From Methylomonas sp. (GTDB lineage Bacteria; Pseudomonadota; Gammaproteobacteria; Methylococcales; Methylomonadaceae), in the NCBI GenBank assembly GCA_026988195.1, contig JALSLS010000278.1, forward strand, positions 1-14,994: a stretch of 14,994 bases of DNA. The letters run 5' to 3'. Positions within the stretch are counted from its first letter, which is position 1, and each line of letters begins with the position of its first letter. This document shows positions 1 through 7,038 of this stretch, one piece after another. The notes below the pieces were generated by a model that made no database searches, was not told the DNA's origin, and saw only the letters and a program-made list of their open reading frames with translations. The position numbers and the translations under genes were made by a program.

Positions 1-1233
1 TTCTTCTGCAGGTGGAGTATTACCTGATGCATGAGTATCATTATTATTGTTTTGTGATGCTGTTGAAGAGCCAATAGGCGTAAAATTAGGATTAGGGCTA
101 GAATTTTTTTCAGTTTTATCGCATGGACAAATGCTGTCAGCGGGGTTAGCGGCACAATAAACAGGATCCGCAATACATTTAGTGATAGCTAGAGGGCTGG
201 GGTTTGGAATGTGATTTTCAGGACATTCTTCTGGACATGTTTGAGTTGTTGGATCACATTCTTCTGATGGAGGGCATGTTTCATTATTAGGATCACATTC
301 TTCAGGTGGTGGGCACGTTTCGGTGTTCGGGTCGCACTCTTCTGGAGGTGGGCATATTTCGGTATTTGGGTCACACTCATGAGGTGGCTCGACTGGTGGT
401 ACATCTGGATCAATAATTTTTTCAATCACTTCGCTAGTGAGTAAGTTCCCAGCAGCAAGGTGTACTGGGCTTTGCATTCTTGCTATACCCTGCGAACGTA
501 TTGCGATGTAATAACCTTTTGATTGACCAAAAATTCTAGTAGAAGGGCCAGCAGCAGTGGTGTTTAATGATAGAGTGTTACAAAAAATTTGTTCTGGGCT
601 TGTGCTATTTCTTAATATGGTATTGTAGAAAATGAGATCCAATCCAGGGACTGATAGCTTTTGACACCAAAGGGTTTTTATTTTTAAAAGATTGGCATCT
701 TGGATATTGATCCCTCGATTTACCCCACCTATTTTTACAGATTTTAGAGCAGGTGATCTCCATTTGAGATTATCATTGGGAATTACAAATTGTTTCTTTT
801 CGTTTGGATCCCCTTCTACGGTTGTTTTTAATTTTTTCTTAAAAGCATCAAATATTTCTTTTGATGGACTTAGTATAGTAACTGCTTTTCGACCACTTGT
901 ATTGATGGCGCTTTGCATGAATTTTGCACAGACCAACCCTGGAGGTGCAAGCGTGCCATAAACACCAGGACATTTTGATGTTTTGGTCGCATATAATGCT
1001 GCCATACCTTCTGATAAGGCATTTTGTATGGTATCTAAATGGGCATTATTCAAAGACCCTTTTCGTACTGCCTCTGAAGTTGCTAGGTTTAACGTGTTTT
1101 TAGCTTTATAAACATACGTCATTTCCATCATGCCAAATATAATGATGAAAAATATTGGCAAAACATATATCGCTTCAGTAAGCGTCGCACCTGCTTGATA
1201 ATGGTTTTGTTTGTTGTTGATACTGTTTGTCAT
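1..1233 (-). CDS. TadE-like minor pseudopilin with Cys-rich repeat region (partial, C-terminus beyond left edge)
   Basis: An uninterrupted minus-strand frame runs from ATG at 1233-1231 to the window edge (411 codons, no stop seen). Residues 1-15 form a short polar leader ending in Gly15. The segment after it reads ATLTEAIYVLP and continues as one hydrophobic helix (about 21-36), with Glu20 at +5 from the putative cleavage site, as in TadE-type pseudopilins handled by the Tad prepilin peptidase. Residues about 40-280 are a periplasmic region of no recognised domain. From about residue 286 to 337 the protein switches to a Cys/Asp/Pro/Glu repeat (ECDPNTETCPPPE type, cysteines every 13 residues at 287, 300, 313, 326), then a second Cys-rich stretch. 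It is divergent from the other genes and is probably a minor pilus or tip component of the Tad system. It could instead be called TadG-like. The start has only a weak Shine-Dalgarno sequence. Confidence 0.72.
   Translation of the reverse strand, partial: MTNSINNKQNHYQAGATLTEAIYVLPIFFIIIFGMMEMTYVYKAKNTLNLATSEAVRKGSLNNAHLDTIQNALSEGMAALYATKTSKCPGVYGTLAPPGLVCAKFMQSAINTSGRKAVTILSPSKEIFDAFKKKLKTTVEGDPNEKKQFVIPNDNLKWRSPALKSVKIGGVNRGINIQDANLLKIKTLWCQKLSVPGLDLIFYNTILRNSTSPEQIFCNTLSLNTTAAGPSTRIFGQSKGYYIAIRSQGIARMQSPVHLAAGNLLTSEVIEKIIDPDVPPVEPPHECDPNTEICPPPEECDPNTETCPPPEECDPNNETCPPSEECDPTTQTCPEECPENHIPNPSPLAITKCIADPVYCAANPADSICPCDKTEKNSSPNPNFTPIGSSTASQNNNNDTHASGNTPPAEE
222..380 (-). repeat. 39-bp in-frame tandem repeats encoding a 13-residue Cys/Pro/Asp motif
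   Basis: The same sequence position recurs at 255, 294, 333 and 372, an exact 39-bp spacing, with a shortened fifth copy (about 33 bp) at 222-254. Each full unit encodes a variant of ECDPNTETCPPPE. The copies differ mostly by substitutions, many at third codon positions, so reading frame and protein motif are kept. Each unit has two cysteines seven residues apart, which could form disulfides in the periplasm or outside the cell, and acidic Asp/Asn/Glu residues that could bind cations. Both functions are inferences. Confidence 0.9.
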
Positions 1234-1343
1234 TAATTCAATGCTAATAAATTTAGTTAATTGATATGCCGTTCTACTCTATAAACTGGTAAAATTCAAT
1301 AATAATATAGCTAGAAGTAAGCTAATTTATACCATAAGGTTGT

Positions 1344-1370
1344 TTGGCAAACTTTAATCTGCCATATAAT
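1344..1370 (+). promoter_or_regulatory. Possible sigma70-type promoter for the 1482-4748 gene set
   Basis: TTGGCA at 1344-1349 and a perfect TATAAT at 1365-1370 are separated by 15 bp, shorter than the preferred 17. This would give a leader of about 105 nt before the ATG at 1482. It is the best plus-strand candidate in the 248-bp divergent region 1234-1481. No convincing minus-strand promoter for the pseudopilin gene was found there. Confidence 0.3.
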
Positions 1371-1481
1371 TAAGCAAAATTTATTTGATTGTCATGTGAT
1401 TTATATTCTTGAAAAGTCCATAAATTACTGAAATTCGACAAATTTCTATAAACAAAAGCATGAATTAAGAGAACTATTACT

Positions 1482-1682
1482 ATGGATATGACTTTAGCGG
1501 GACAGATAATTGGACGACTTTTTTTATCGTATTTGATTGTTTTGATCATTATGTTGCTAATTTCTCGTTTTAATATGAAAAGCGCTTTTTTTCATACTCA
1601 CCGTTGGTACGGTTTTATTGCTTTGGTAGTTGTTTTTTTATTGGGTATTTCTTCACATCTTGTTTCAAAAGGATTAATTTAG
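1482..1682 (+). CDS. Small two-helix inner-membrane protein, unknown function
   Basis: The ORF encodes 66 aa with two hydrophobic segments (about residues 10-28 and 43-61) joined by a short basic loop (RFNMKSAFFHTHRWYG). It is therefore predicted to be an integral inner-membrane protein. An AAGAG lies about 10 nt upstream of the ATG, acceptable as a ribosome-binding site. Its stop codon is followed with no gap by the ATG of the next gene, so the two are very probably co-transcribed and translationally linked. I do not recognise a family. The tight linkage argues that this is a real gene rather than a chance ORF. A role as a small membrane partner of the following exported protein is only an inference. 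Confidence 0.65.
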   Translation: MDMTLAGQIIGRLFLSYLIVLIIMLLISRFNMKSAFFHTHRWYGFIALVVVFLLGISSHLVSKGLI

Positions 1683-2255
1683 ATGTTTTTGGAAAACAAA
1701 TTACTATTAAAAATAACTATCCTTGCTCCTTTTCTATTTTTTCTTTCAATGTCTTACGCTGAAAGATACAAAAGGCCCATGGTAATTAATAAGGTCAAAC
1801 GTATGGGCTTAGAGATTTGGACAGAAATGGAGCCAAGCTGGAAAACAGAGCTAATCATGAATGGGAAAAAGCCAATTTTTGTTGCTTATACTCCCAGTAA
1901 TGTTTATCCCCCTTCGGGGATGACGTGGGTTAATCATAGTGAGGTACAACTTACGCCTGTTGAGTTTCCGGAAATTGCTCGTTCTACACTCGAAACGGCT
2001 GCTAAAAATTATAAATTCTCTAAAAAATTATCAGAATTAGTTATTACTCCTAAAATCTACGGGAGTCTCAATGGTTTTGAAATTAATTTCATAGGCTTGT
2101 TGGATAAAAAGTATGTTGATGTGAGAGTCTTTACTGGTCGCTCTAATGGAAGAGGCCCCGTGACAATGCAAGCCTATGCACCAAAAGGAAAACTCAAACA
2201 TTTGAAAGAGCAGATTAGGCGTAGCTGGACGCATACTCGTTATCTTGACAACTAA
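1683..2255 (+). CDS. Exported protein of unknown function
   Basis: This 190-aa product starts immediately after the stop codon of the upstream gene (TAG/ATG abutting). Residues 1-26 form a clear signal peptide: basic residues, a hydrophobic core, and an Ala-type cleavage site in SMSYA/ERY. The mature part of about 164 aa is basic and soluble, with no lipobox, no membrane helix and no cysteine, so a periplasmic location is expected. I do not recognise a domain. Its position between a small membrane protein and a lytic transglycosylase suggests an envelope-associated role, possibly in the adjacent pilus system, but this rests on context alone. Confidence 0.7.
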   Translation: MFLENKLLLKITILAPFLFFLSMSYAERYKRPMVINKVKRMGLEIWTEMEPSWKTELIMNGKKPIFVAYTPSNVYPPSGMTWVNHSEVQLTPVEFPEIARSTLETAAKNYKFSKKLSELVITPKIYGSLNGFEINFIGLLDKKYVDVRVFTGRSNGRGPVTMQAYAPKGKLKHLKEQIRRSWTHTRYLDN

Positions 2256-2301
2256 GCTCTTTCTAATTACTCCCGTCGCGCAGTACAAAACCAAGACCTT
2301 G

Positions 2302-3228
2302 ATGGAGCGAAATAATATTGGAGTAATGCGACGACCATCTGAAAGTCGAGTTTACAAAACAGGCAAAAACAGGGGGGGTGGACTTTTAAAGTATACATTT
2401 GCTTTTTTAATAATGCTCACTAGCCATGAAAGCCATTCTTATGAGTTTGTTACTTCCTCAGGCATTAATACAGTATCAACCAATAAAAAAATAATAATCA
2501 AAGGCGATGAGTTGCCAGAGGTGACTTATCGACCCAAGAAAACTACTAGCAGGAAGTGTTCTGATAAGGGTAGGTACCGTGCCATTATTGATAGGGCTAG
2601 TGAAAAATATGGTGTAGATGTTGGTTTGGTGAATGCTGTTATTTCATCTGAGAGTTGTTTTAATCCAAAAGCAGTTTCTTTAAAAGGGGCTCAAGGTTTA
2701 ATGCAATTAATGCCTTTTACCGCTAAACGTTTTGGAGTTACAGATAGTTTTAATCCTACGCAAAATATTTCAGGAGGGGTTAAGTATTTAAGTTTTTTGT
2801 TAAATCGCTTTAAAGGTAATGTGCAATTTGCTGTCGCTGCCTATAATGCTGGTGAAGGTGCAGTTGATCATTATGGCGGAATCCCCCCATACAAAGAAAC
2901 ACGTCACTATGTGAAAAAAGTGATGAAGCTATATGGCAAAGATTTAAAGGGAGATTACAGTGCTTTTATAGCTCTTCCCAAGCGTGTTGACACTAACAAG
3001 TGTATTGCGAGTAGGAAAATTAGAGCATTTACATATCTTAATGTTTCAGGAGCATACTTACGACGATTTTATATCCGAAGAAAGGGAGATACTTACTCTA
3101 GTATTGCTAAAAAAGTGGGCTTGCCAGTGAGTAAAATTGAAAAATTCAATTCACAGAATAAGACGAAGTCTGTATCAAAAAAACGATTGAGTCATATAAT
3201 TTTGCTATGGAAGTGCGAGCTAGAATGA
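2302..3228 (+). CDS. Soluble-type lytic transglycosylase (SLT/GH23 domain) with C-terminal LysM-like domain
   Basis: The enzyme would cleave the MurNAc-GlcNAc bond of peptidoglycan with 1,6-anhydroMurNAc formation. The GH23 signature is complete. Using ATG 2302 as residue 1, the catalytic Glu is Glu117 in ISSESCFNPKAVS, followed by GAQGLMQLMPFTA, NISGGVKYL, AVAAYNAGEGAV and YGGIPPYKETRHYV. A C-terminal stretch (about 252-302) with GDTYSSIAKKVGLPVSKIEKF resembles a LysM wall-binding motif. A hydrophobic segment just before SHESHSYEF is the likely signal sequence. The start is uncertain: TTG 2245, ATG 2302 and ATG 2326 are all in frame, and 2302 or 2326 gives the more sensible export signal. 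The 3' end overlaps the next start codon (ATGA). In a pilus locus such an enzyme commonly opens the wall for machine assembly; that role is inferred here. Confidence 0.9.
   Translation: MERNNIGVMRRPSESRVYKTGKNRGGGLLKYTFAFLIMLTSHESHSYEFVTSSGINTVSTNKKIIIKGDELPEVTYRPKKTTSRKCSDKGRYRAIIDRASEKYGVDVGLVNAVISSESCFNPKAVSLKGAQGLMQLMPFTAKRFGVTDSFNPTQNISGGVKYLSFLLNRFKGNVQFAVAAYNAGEGAVDHYGGIPPYKETRHYVKKVMKLYGKDLKGDYSAFIALPKRVDTNKCIASRKIRAFTYLNVSGAYLRRFYIRRKGDTYSSIAKKVGLPVSKIEKFNSQNKTKSVSKKRLSHIILLWKCELE
2372..2378 (+). repeat. Homopolymeric G7 tract in the N-terminal coding region of the lytic transglycosylase
   Basis: Seven consecutive G residues sit inside the reading frame, just before the codons for the hydrophobic signal segment. 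Such a run stands out in this AT-rich window. A one-base slip would put the whole transglycosylase out of frame, so it is a possible site of slipped-strand variation or of a sequencing error. Confidence 0.6.
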
Positions 3229-4748
3229 TCTATAAGGTGAGATTTTTTAACATTATTCAAAATTTAATTATTAATTCTCGAATTATCTTCCCAGCGATTG
3301 CAGGTAGTATTTCTGCTTCTGCATTTATTGTATCTCAGCCTTTTTTTCTAGTCATAGGCTTATCTTTTTTTATACTCTCTTTACAAAACAAAACGATCAA
3401 AGTATCTGACAGAGTAGGCCTTTCATATGGTCTGGCATATTCCCTTGTTGGCGTATCTTGGTTCTTCGTGGTAGATGAACAGTATCAAGCGACAAGTCAT
3501 ACTGTATTACTAGGATTTGAGCTATTGGCAATACTGCTGATGAGTATCCCGTTTGCCGTAGTTGGCGTTTTTGTTACTCTTTTTTCTATTAAAAGTAGAC
3601 AATCTATATTTTGGTTTATTACTATTGTAGCTCCATCATTAACCTTATTAGAATGGGTCAAAACCTGGCTTTTAACAGGCTTTCCTTGGTTTCAAGTGTC
3701 TCATCTGTTTTCCGGTACTTTCTTTAAAGGATGGTTTGCCATTTTTGGTGATATAGGTGTAAGCTTTTTATTTTATTTATTGGTATCAAGTCTATGCTAC
3801 GTAATTGTTAACCCTAACAAAAGCAAGAATATTCCTCTGCTATCAATGGCGATATCTGTTTTTATTCTTGCTACATTGGTAGTGAGTAATATTGAATATA
3901 CTTCGGTAGAGAAAGGCAAAACCCTGAATGTGCAGATAATTAATGATACGGCTTCTCTTGAGGAGGATAGTACGTATGAAGGAAGGATCAATAGAATAAA
4001 GAAATACCAGAAAATAGCTTTAGACGCTGATGAAGTTGATATTTCTGTGTGGCCTGAAACATCAACTGGCGCAGGCGTATTTAGCGATATACAATATGAT
4101 GTTTCTGATGGTTTTTCACAATTAAAACAAAAAGGAGTAAAAATATACTTTGGAAGTTATCGCCGAGAGGGTCTCTATGTGAAAAACTCCATCTTTTCAA
4201 GTTTTAGTGAAGATGAAGTTTACACAAAACAGCATCTTATTCCTGTTGGCGAGTACATTCCTAACTGGTTCGCGCTTTTTGATATGTGGATTCCAGGGAC
4301 CTTTCAAAGCTCAACCATTAGTGATTTATCATTAAACAAAGCTCTGACCCACAATGGAATTGATATTGCTCCAATGATTTGCTACGAAGTTCTTTTTAGT
4401 AATGAATTGCGCAAGAGGTCTAATAATGCTGGTATTTTGATAGTGGTTAGCAATCTTAAGGCATTAAAACCGAAATGGGCAAAGAATTATTTTTTTAATT
4501 TATCGAAAATAAGAGCTATGGAATTTCAAAAACCGTTGATTCAATCAACTAATTCTGGGTTTTCAGGAGTAATTTCGAGCAATGGAAAAGTAATTAAAAA
4601 GCAATCTACTTCTCTAGCAGTTATACTTGAAAACATTCAATCCCGAAGGGGCAACACACCATTCGCAAAATATGGCTATTCTGTAATCATTTTAATATGT
4701 ATACTTTTATTGTTGGTAGGGACTTGGCGAGCTATTAAAATGGCTTAG
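3225..4748 (+). CDS. Lnt-like apolipoprotein N-acyltransferase (CN-hydrolase/nitrilase superfamily), possible paralogue
   Basis: The 507-aa protein has the Lnt layout: an N-terminal block of about seven membrane helices (about 20-221), a periplasmic nitrilase-fold domain (about 232-470) and a final helix (about 484-500). The membrane block includes the family-typical EWVKTWLLTGFPWFQVSH (143-160). The catalytic triad is present: Glu278 in WPET, Lys335 in KQHLIPVGEYIP (with Glu343), and Cys386 in ICYEV (with Glu388). The known family reaction is transfer of an acyl chain to the N-terminal Cys of diacylated lipoproteins. The stretch usually written TNDAWFG is replaced by VSNLKALKPKW, while RAMEFQKPLIQSTNSGFSG is recognisable. 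The start at 3225 overlaps the previous stop as ATGA and is preferred over an in-frame ATG at 3207. Its context in a pilus region, away from the usual ybeX/corC-type neighbours, suggests a second, specialised copy. Confidence 0.85.
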   Translation: MIYKVRFFNIIQNLIINSRIIFPAIAGSISASAFIVSQPFFLVIGLSFFILSLQNKTIKVSDRVGLSYGLAYSLVGVSWFFVVDEQYQATSHTVLLGFELLAILLMSIPFAVVGVFVTLFSIKSRQSIFWFITIVAPSLTLLEWVKTWLLTGFPWFQVSHLFSGTFFKGWFAIFGDIGVSFLFYLLVSSLCYVIVNPNKSKNIPLLSMAISVFILATLVVSNIEYTSVEKGKTLNVQIINDTASLEEDSTYEGRINRIKKYQKIALDADEVDISVWPETSTGAGVFSDIQYDVSDGFSQLKQKGVKIYFGSYRREGLYVKNSIFSSFSEDEVYTKQHLIPVGEYIPNWFALFDMWIPGTFQSSTISDLSLNKALTHNGIDIAPMICYEVLFSNELRKRSNNAGILIVVSNLKALKPKWAKNYFFNLSKIRAMEFQKPLIQSTNSGFSGVISSNGKVIKKQSTSLAVILENIQSRRGNTPFAKYGYSVIILICILLLLVGTWRAIKMA

Positions 4749-4844
4749 TTGAATAGTGTTTATTTCTGAACGTCTTACCTAAAACAGAATTTTTGGCGCT
4801 TAAATTAAATTAAGCAGTATGATAATAGAATTTAGGAATGAAGT

Positions 4845-5699
4845 ATGATCAATAAAATATTTATTGTATTTACTTTGACGTTACTAATTGTCGCGTGTGG
4901 TGGTAATAGTCCAGCAAACAACATACAAGGCACTGTATCTCCCCCAAGTGCTGTGATAGCCTTCACGGAGGAAGAGCTTAAGGATGTGGTTTGGGTAACA
5001 CCTACTCTCCTGACAAGGACTGTTGATACTGATATTGATGATGGTACTCATTTCTCAATTATGATTTTTGACGGCGATGAAGTCGTTCACGTCACACCTG
5101 AATCAGGGGGAAGTTCTAGGCATAAGTGGAAGCTGGGGAGCAAGGGTCAAATAATTCTGGCGGACCTTATTGTTACTGACCCAACATCTTTTGATGAGCC
5201 AGAATTTGATTTTAGTTTTAGTAGCGAAATATGGAAGGTTAAGGATGATAGTAATGGCTTCAAAATTAGGGCTGATGGTTTCATTTTCGATAAATCAGAA
5301 ATGACTCTTTTAAAGCCGCTCCCTCTTAAGTCTAGTGATTTTTCTGGTGCCACAATAATAAGCAGTCATGGGAATCCAGCAGGTCAATTTGAAGCAGGTA
5401 GATACAGATTTATCCCAGGGTCAAATCTACCAGATTATTATGGCGACGTTAGTGATGATAGATTTCAAAATACAGTACTTGTTAAAAGAGATGATTATGC
5501 ACAAAGATACATGTTATTTGAGGGGGCGTCCCCAGAACATGGTATTTTATTAAGCTTCCCTTACTATGGCGCACATCGCATGGAGCTTGGTAACATAACA
5601 AGGGTTAATAATCTTACTTTAGACAGCTTTTTGATTCACGTTTCCAGAAGCTCCCCAGACGAGCCACCAGATTGGGGTACCCATCTATATAAAGAGTGA
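4845..5699 (+). CDS. Predicted outer-membrane lipoprotein, unknown function
   Basis: The ATG at 4845 has a good ribosome-binding site (AGGA at 4833-4836, spacing 8). The first 17 residues are a lipoprotein signal peptide ending in the lipobox IVAC, with Cys18 as the lipidated residue. Gly19 follows rather than Asp, so sorting to the outer membrane is expected. The mature part of about 267 aa is acidic, rich in Asp, Ser and Gly, and shows no domain I recognise. It follows the Lnt-like gene by 96 bp. The gap contains only a weak 6-bp inverted repeat (GCTTAA/TTAAGC, 4798-4815) and no convincing terminator, so read-through from the upstream gene is possible. A substrate link to the Lnt-like enzyme is attractive but is only an inference from position. 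Confidence 0.75.
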   Translation: MINKIFIVFTLTLLIVACGGNSPANNIQGTVSPPSAVIAFTEEELKDVVWVTPTLLTRTVDTDIDDGTHFSIMIFDGDEVVHVTPESGGSSRHKWKLGSKGQIILADLIVTDPTSFDEPEFDFSFSSEIWKVKDDSNGFKIRADGFIFDKSEMTLLKPLPLKSSDFSGATIISSHGNPAGQFEAGRYRFIPGSNLPDYYGDVSDDRFQNTVLVKRDDYAQRYMLFEGASPEHGILLSFPYYGAHRMELGNITRVNNLTLDSFLIHVSRSSPDEPPDWGTHLYKE

Positions 5700-5859
5700 C
5701 CTAATAAACCTCAACATCTATTAATATCGATCACTTCTGTTTAATGGAGCTGTCACATACTTATTATTATTTAGCGTAATTGAAAGCTTGGTGATTTTTA
5801 ATATTGATAGGAATCTGGCGTATAAACAAGTTTAGTAATAATGAGAATGCAAAGCACAC

Positions 5860-6876
5860 ATGACTAAATTGCCTAAAGTACAGCCTTCGGCACTTAAATA
5901 TGGGCTAAGTTTTCAATCGGCCATGGCTGTTTATGCCGTGTTGCCCTTATGCTCTTTAATAATATTATACGATCATACTTTAGGGGGTAGAGTTTTTTAT
6001 CATGCCCTTCCTGAAAACCCCTCATCTTTAGCTTTATATAATTTGCTATTTGGGCTTCCCCACATAATTGCAGGTCACATTGTTATTTTTAGCAAGGGTC
6101 ATTTGGAAAGTTTCAAACATGATGCTTTGCTAGGCTCTTTTTATGTGATTTTAAGTATTGTAATCGCAGGTGTACTATTTCCTATGTATATCAGCCTAAC
6201 ACTTTTTATAGTAATCACTCTCATTCATGTGCTCAAACAACAGTTTGGGATGGTCAAAATATTTTCATCTGTAAGAGGGAGGCTTGTAGATTTATGGGCT
6301 TGGAATGCAATTATGGTTGCAGGGATATTAGCATCAATCTTTTCTTTAAGATCTGATTTAGACCCTGAATATATTAAATGGGGTTACTATATTGTGATAC
6401 TCCTTAATATATCTTTTGTTATTCTAGGGGGAGTTATCTATAGAAATGTAAAAACAAGGAAAGGTAAATATTTTTTATTAGTGAATATATTATCAATACC
6501 TTTAACAACTGTTTTTTATTTTTTAGGTTATACTTTTTTTGCAATACTCACGGTAAGGGTCATACATGATGTAACGGCATATATGGTTTATCTTACACAT
6601 GATAAAAATAAAAATTGGTATAAAAAAAATGATTACTACGCAAGCTTATTATCATTTTTTCATATTGTTGTTCTTAGTATCGCCATTGCATTTTTATTGG
6701 AGAAATATTTAATTAACTTTACTGATTTGATTGTTTCTAAGTTTTTTCCATATTCAGTAATAGGGGCTATTACAATATCAATTATTGCATATATTGAAAT
6801 AATGCACTATTACATGGAGTCCAAAGCTTGGAAGCGACACTCGCCTTGTAGAAAACATGTCATTTTTGCAAGTTAG
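5860..6876 (+). CDS. Polytopic membrane protein with conserved-looking histidine motifs, unknown function
   Basis: The 338-aa product has about eight hydrophobic segments. Several histidines lie at predicted membrane edges: His68 and His73 in GLPHIIAGH, His123 in IHVLKQQFG, His236 in RVIHDVTAY, His247 in LTHD, and His316 in EIMHYYMESKAWKR. This spread of His-containing motifs in a multi-helix protein recalls membrane-bound di-metal enzymes, such as desaturase-like or Brp/Blh carotenoid-cleavage families. I cannot place it in one, and metal binding is an inference. The start is the ATG at 5860, with a poor ribosome-binding site. A weak promoter-like pair (TTGAAA 5780-5785, TATTGA 5802-5807) lies in the 160-bp gap upstream. 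The C-terminus is basic and short. The gene stands between the lipoprotein and flp, and its connection with the pilus is unknown. Confidence 0.7.
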   Translation: MTKLPKVQPSALKYGLSFQSAMAVYAVLPLCSLIILYDHTLGGRVFYHALPENPSSLALYNLLFGLPHIIAGHIVIFSKGHLESFKHDALLGSFYVILSIVIAGVLFPMYISLTLFIVITLIHVLKQQFGMVKIFSSVRGRLVDLWAWNAIMVAGILASIFSLRSDLDPEYIKWGYYIVILLNISFVILGGVIYRNVKTRKGKYFLLVNILSIPLTTVFYFLGYTFFAILTVRVIHDVTAYMVYLTHDKNKNWYKKNDYYASLLSFFHIVVLSIAIAFLLEKYLINFTDLIVSKFFPYSVIGAITISIIAYIEIMHYYMESKAWKRHSPCRKHVIFAS

Positions 6877-6895
6877 TGTTACTCATCATGAACTA

Positions 6896-6924
6896 TTGAA
6901 CGTTTATCAAGCAAAAAAAATAAT
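6896..6924 (+). promoter_or_regulatory. Candidate sigma70 promoter for the flp pilin transcript
   Basis: TTGAAC (6896-6901) and AATAAT (6919-6924) are separated by exactly 17 bp, each close to consensus. Transcription would start near 6931, inside the palindrome at 6929-6959, giving a leader of roughly 108 nt. I looked for a sigma54 GG-N10-GC element and did not find one. Confidence 0.35.
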
Positions 6925-6928
6925 AGCT

Positions 6929-6959
6929 TTACTTATATAAAAAATTTTTATATAAGTAA
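6929..6959. promoter_or_regulatory. Perfect AT-rich palindrome, possible operator or leader hairpin upstream of flp
   Basis: Fifteen-base arms (TTACTTATATAAAAA and its exact complement) flank a single central A. The only G/C pair lies in the outer part of the arms. The symmetry suggests a dimeric regulator site overlapping the predicted transcription start of the pilin gene. As RNA it would form a weak A-U hairpin in the flp leader. It also lies 53 bp after the stop of the upstream membrane-protein gene, but it lacks the GC-rich stem expected of an intrinsic terminator. Confidence 0.55.
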
Positions 6960-7026
6960 CATTCCAATACATTGCACATAAAGGAAAATACCAATAATGT
7001 AGATTGGATTTTAATTTTAAAAATAC

Positions 7027-7030
7027 GGAG
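7027..7030 (+). promoter_or_regulatory. Strong ribosome-binding site of flp
   Basis: GGAG is followed by an 8-nt spacer to the ATG at 7039. It is among the best-placed Shine-Dalgarno sequences in the window, consistent with high expression of the major pilin. Confidence 0.7.
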
Positions 7031-7038
7031 ATAAGTTT

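Noticed and set aside
222..380. Regularly spaced repeats considered as a CRISPR array
   Set aside because: There are no unique spacers. The units are contiguous, 39 bp long, in coding frame and diverged at third codon positions, which marks a protein-coding tandem repeat.
189..425. Minus-strand ORF of 78 codons with Lys/His repeats
   Set aside because: It is a shifted reading of the 39-bp repeats. The true frame, continuous from 1233, gives the Cys/Pro motif; this frame has a TTG start and no ribosome-binding site.
692..961. Plus-strand ORF of 89 codons
   Set aside because: It lies wholly within the minus-strand pseudopilin gene, whose frame carries the TadE-like N-terminus and repeats. The plus-strand translation looks like random sequence.
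2037..2294. Minus-strand ORF of 85 codons
   Set aside because: It is antisense to the 1683-2255 exported-protein gene, which has a signal peptide and tight spacing. This ORF shows no coding features.
6929..6959. AT palindrome as an ordinary rho-independent terminator of the 5860-6876 gene
   Set aside because: The stem is almost entirely A-U with a one-base centre and no separate U tract after it, so it would be a very weak terminator. An operator or leader element fits better, but termination is not fully excluded.
6960..7000. Sigma54-type promoter suggested by TTGCAC before flp
   Set aside because: The required GG ten bases upstream of the GC is absent, so the TTGCAC is isolated.
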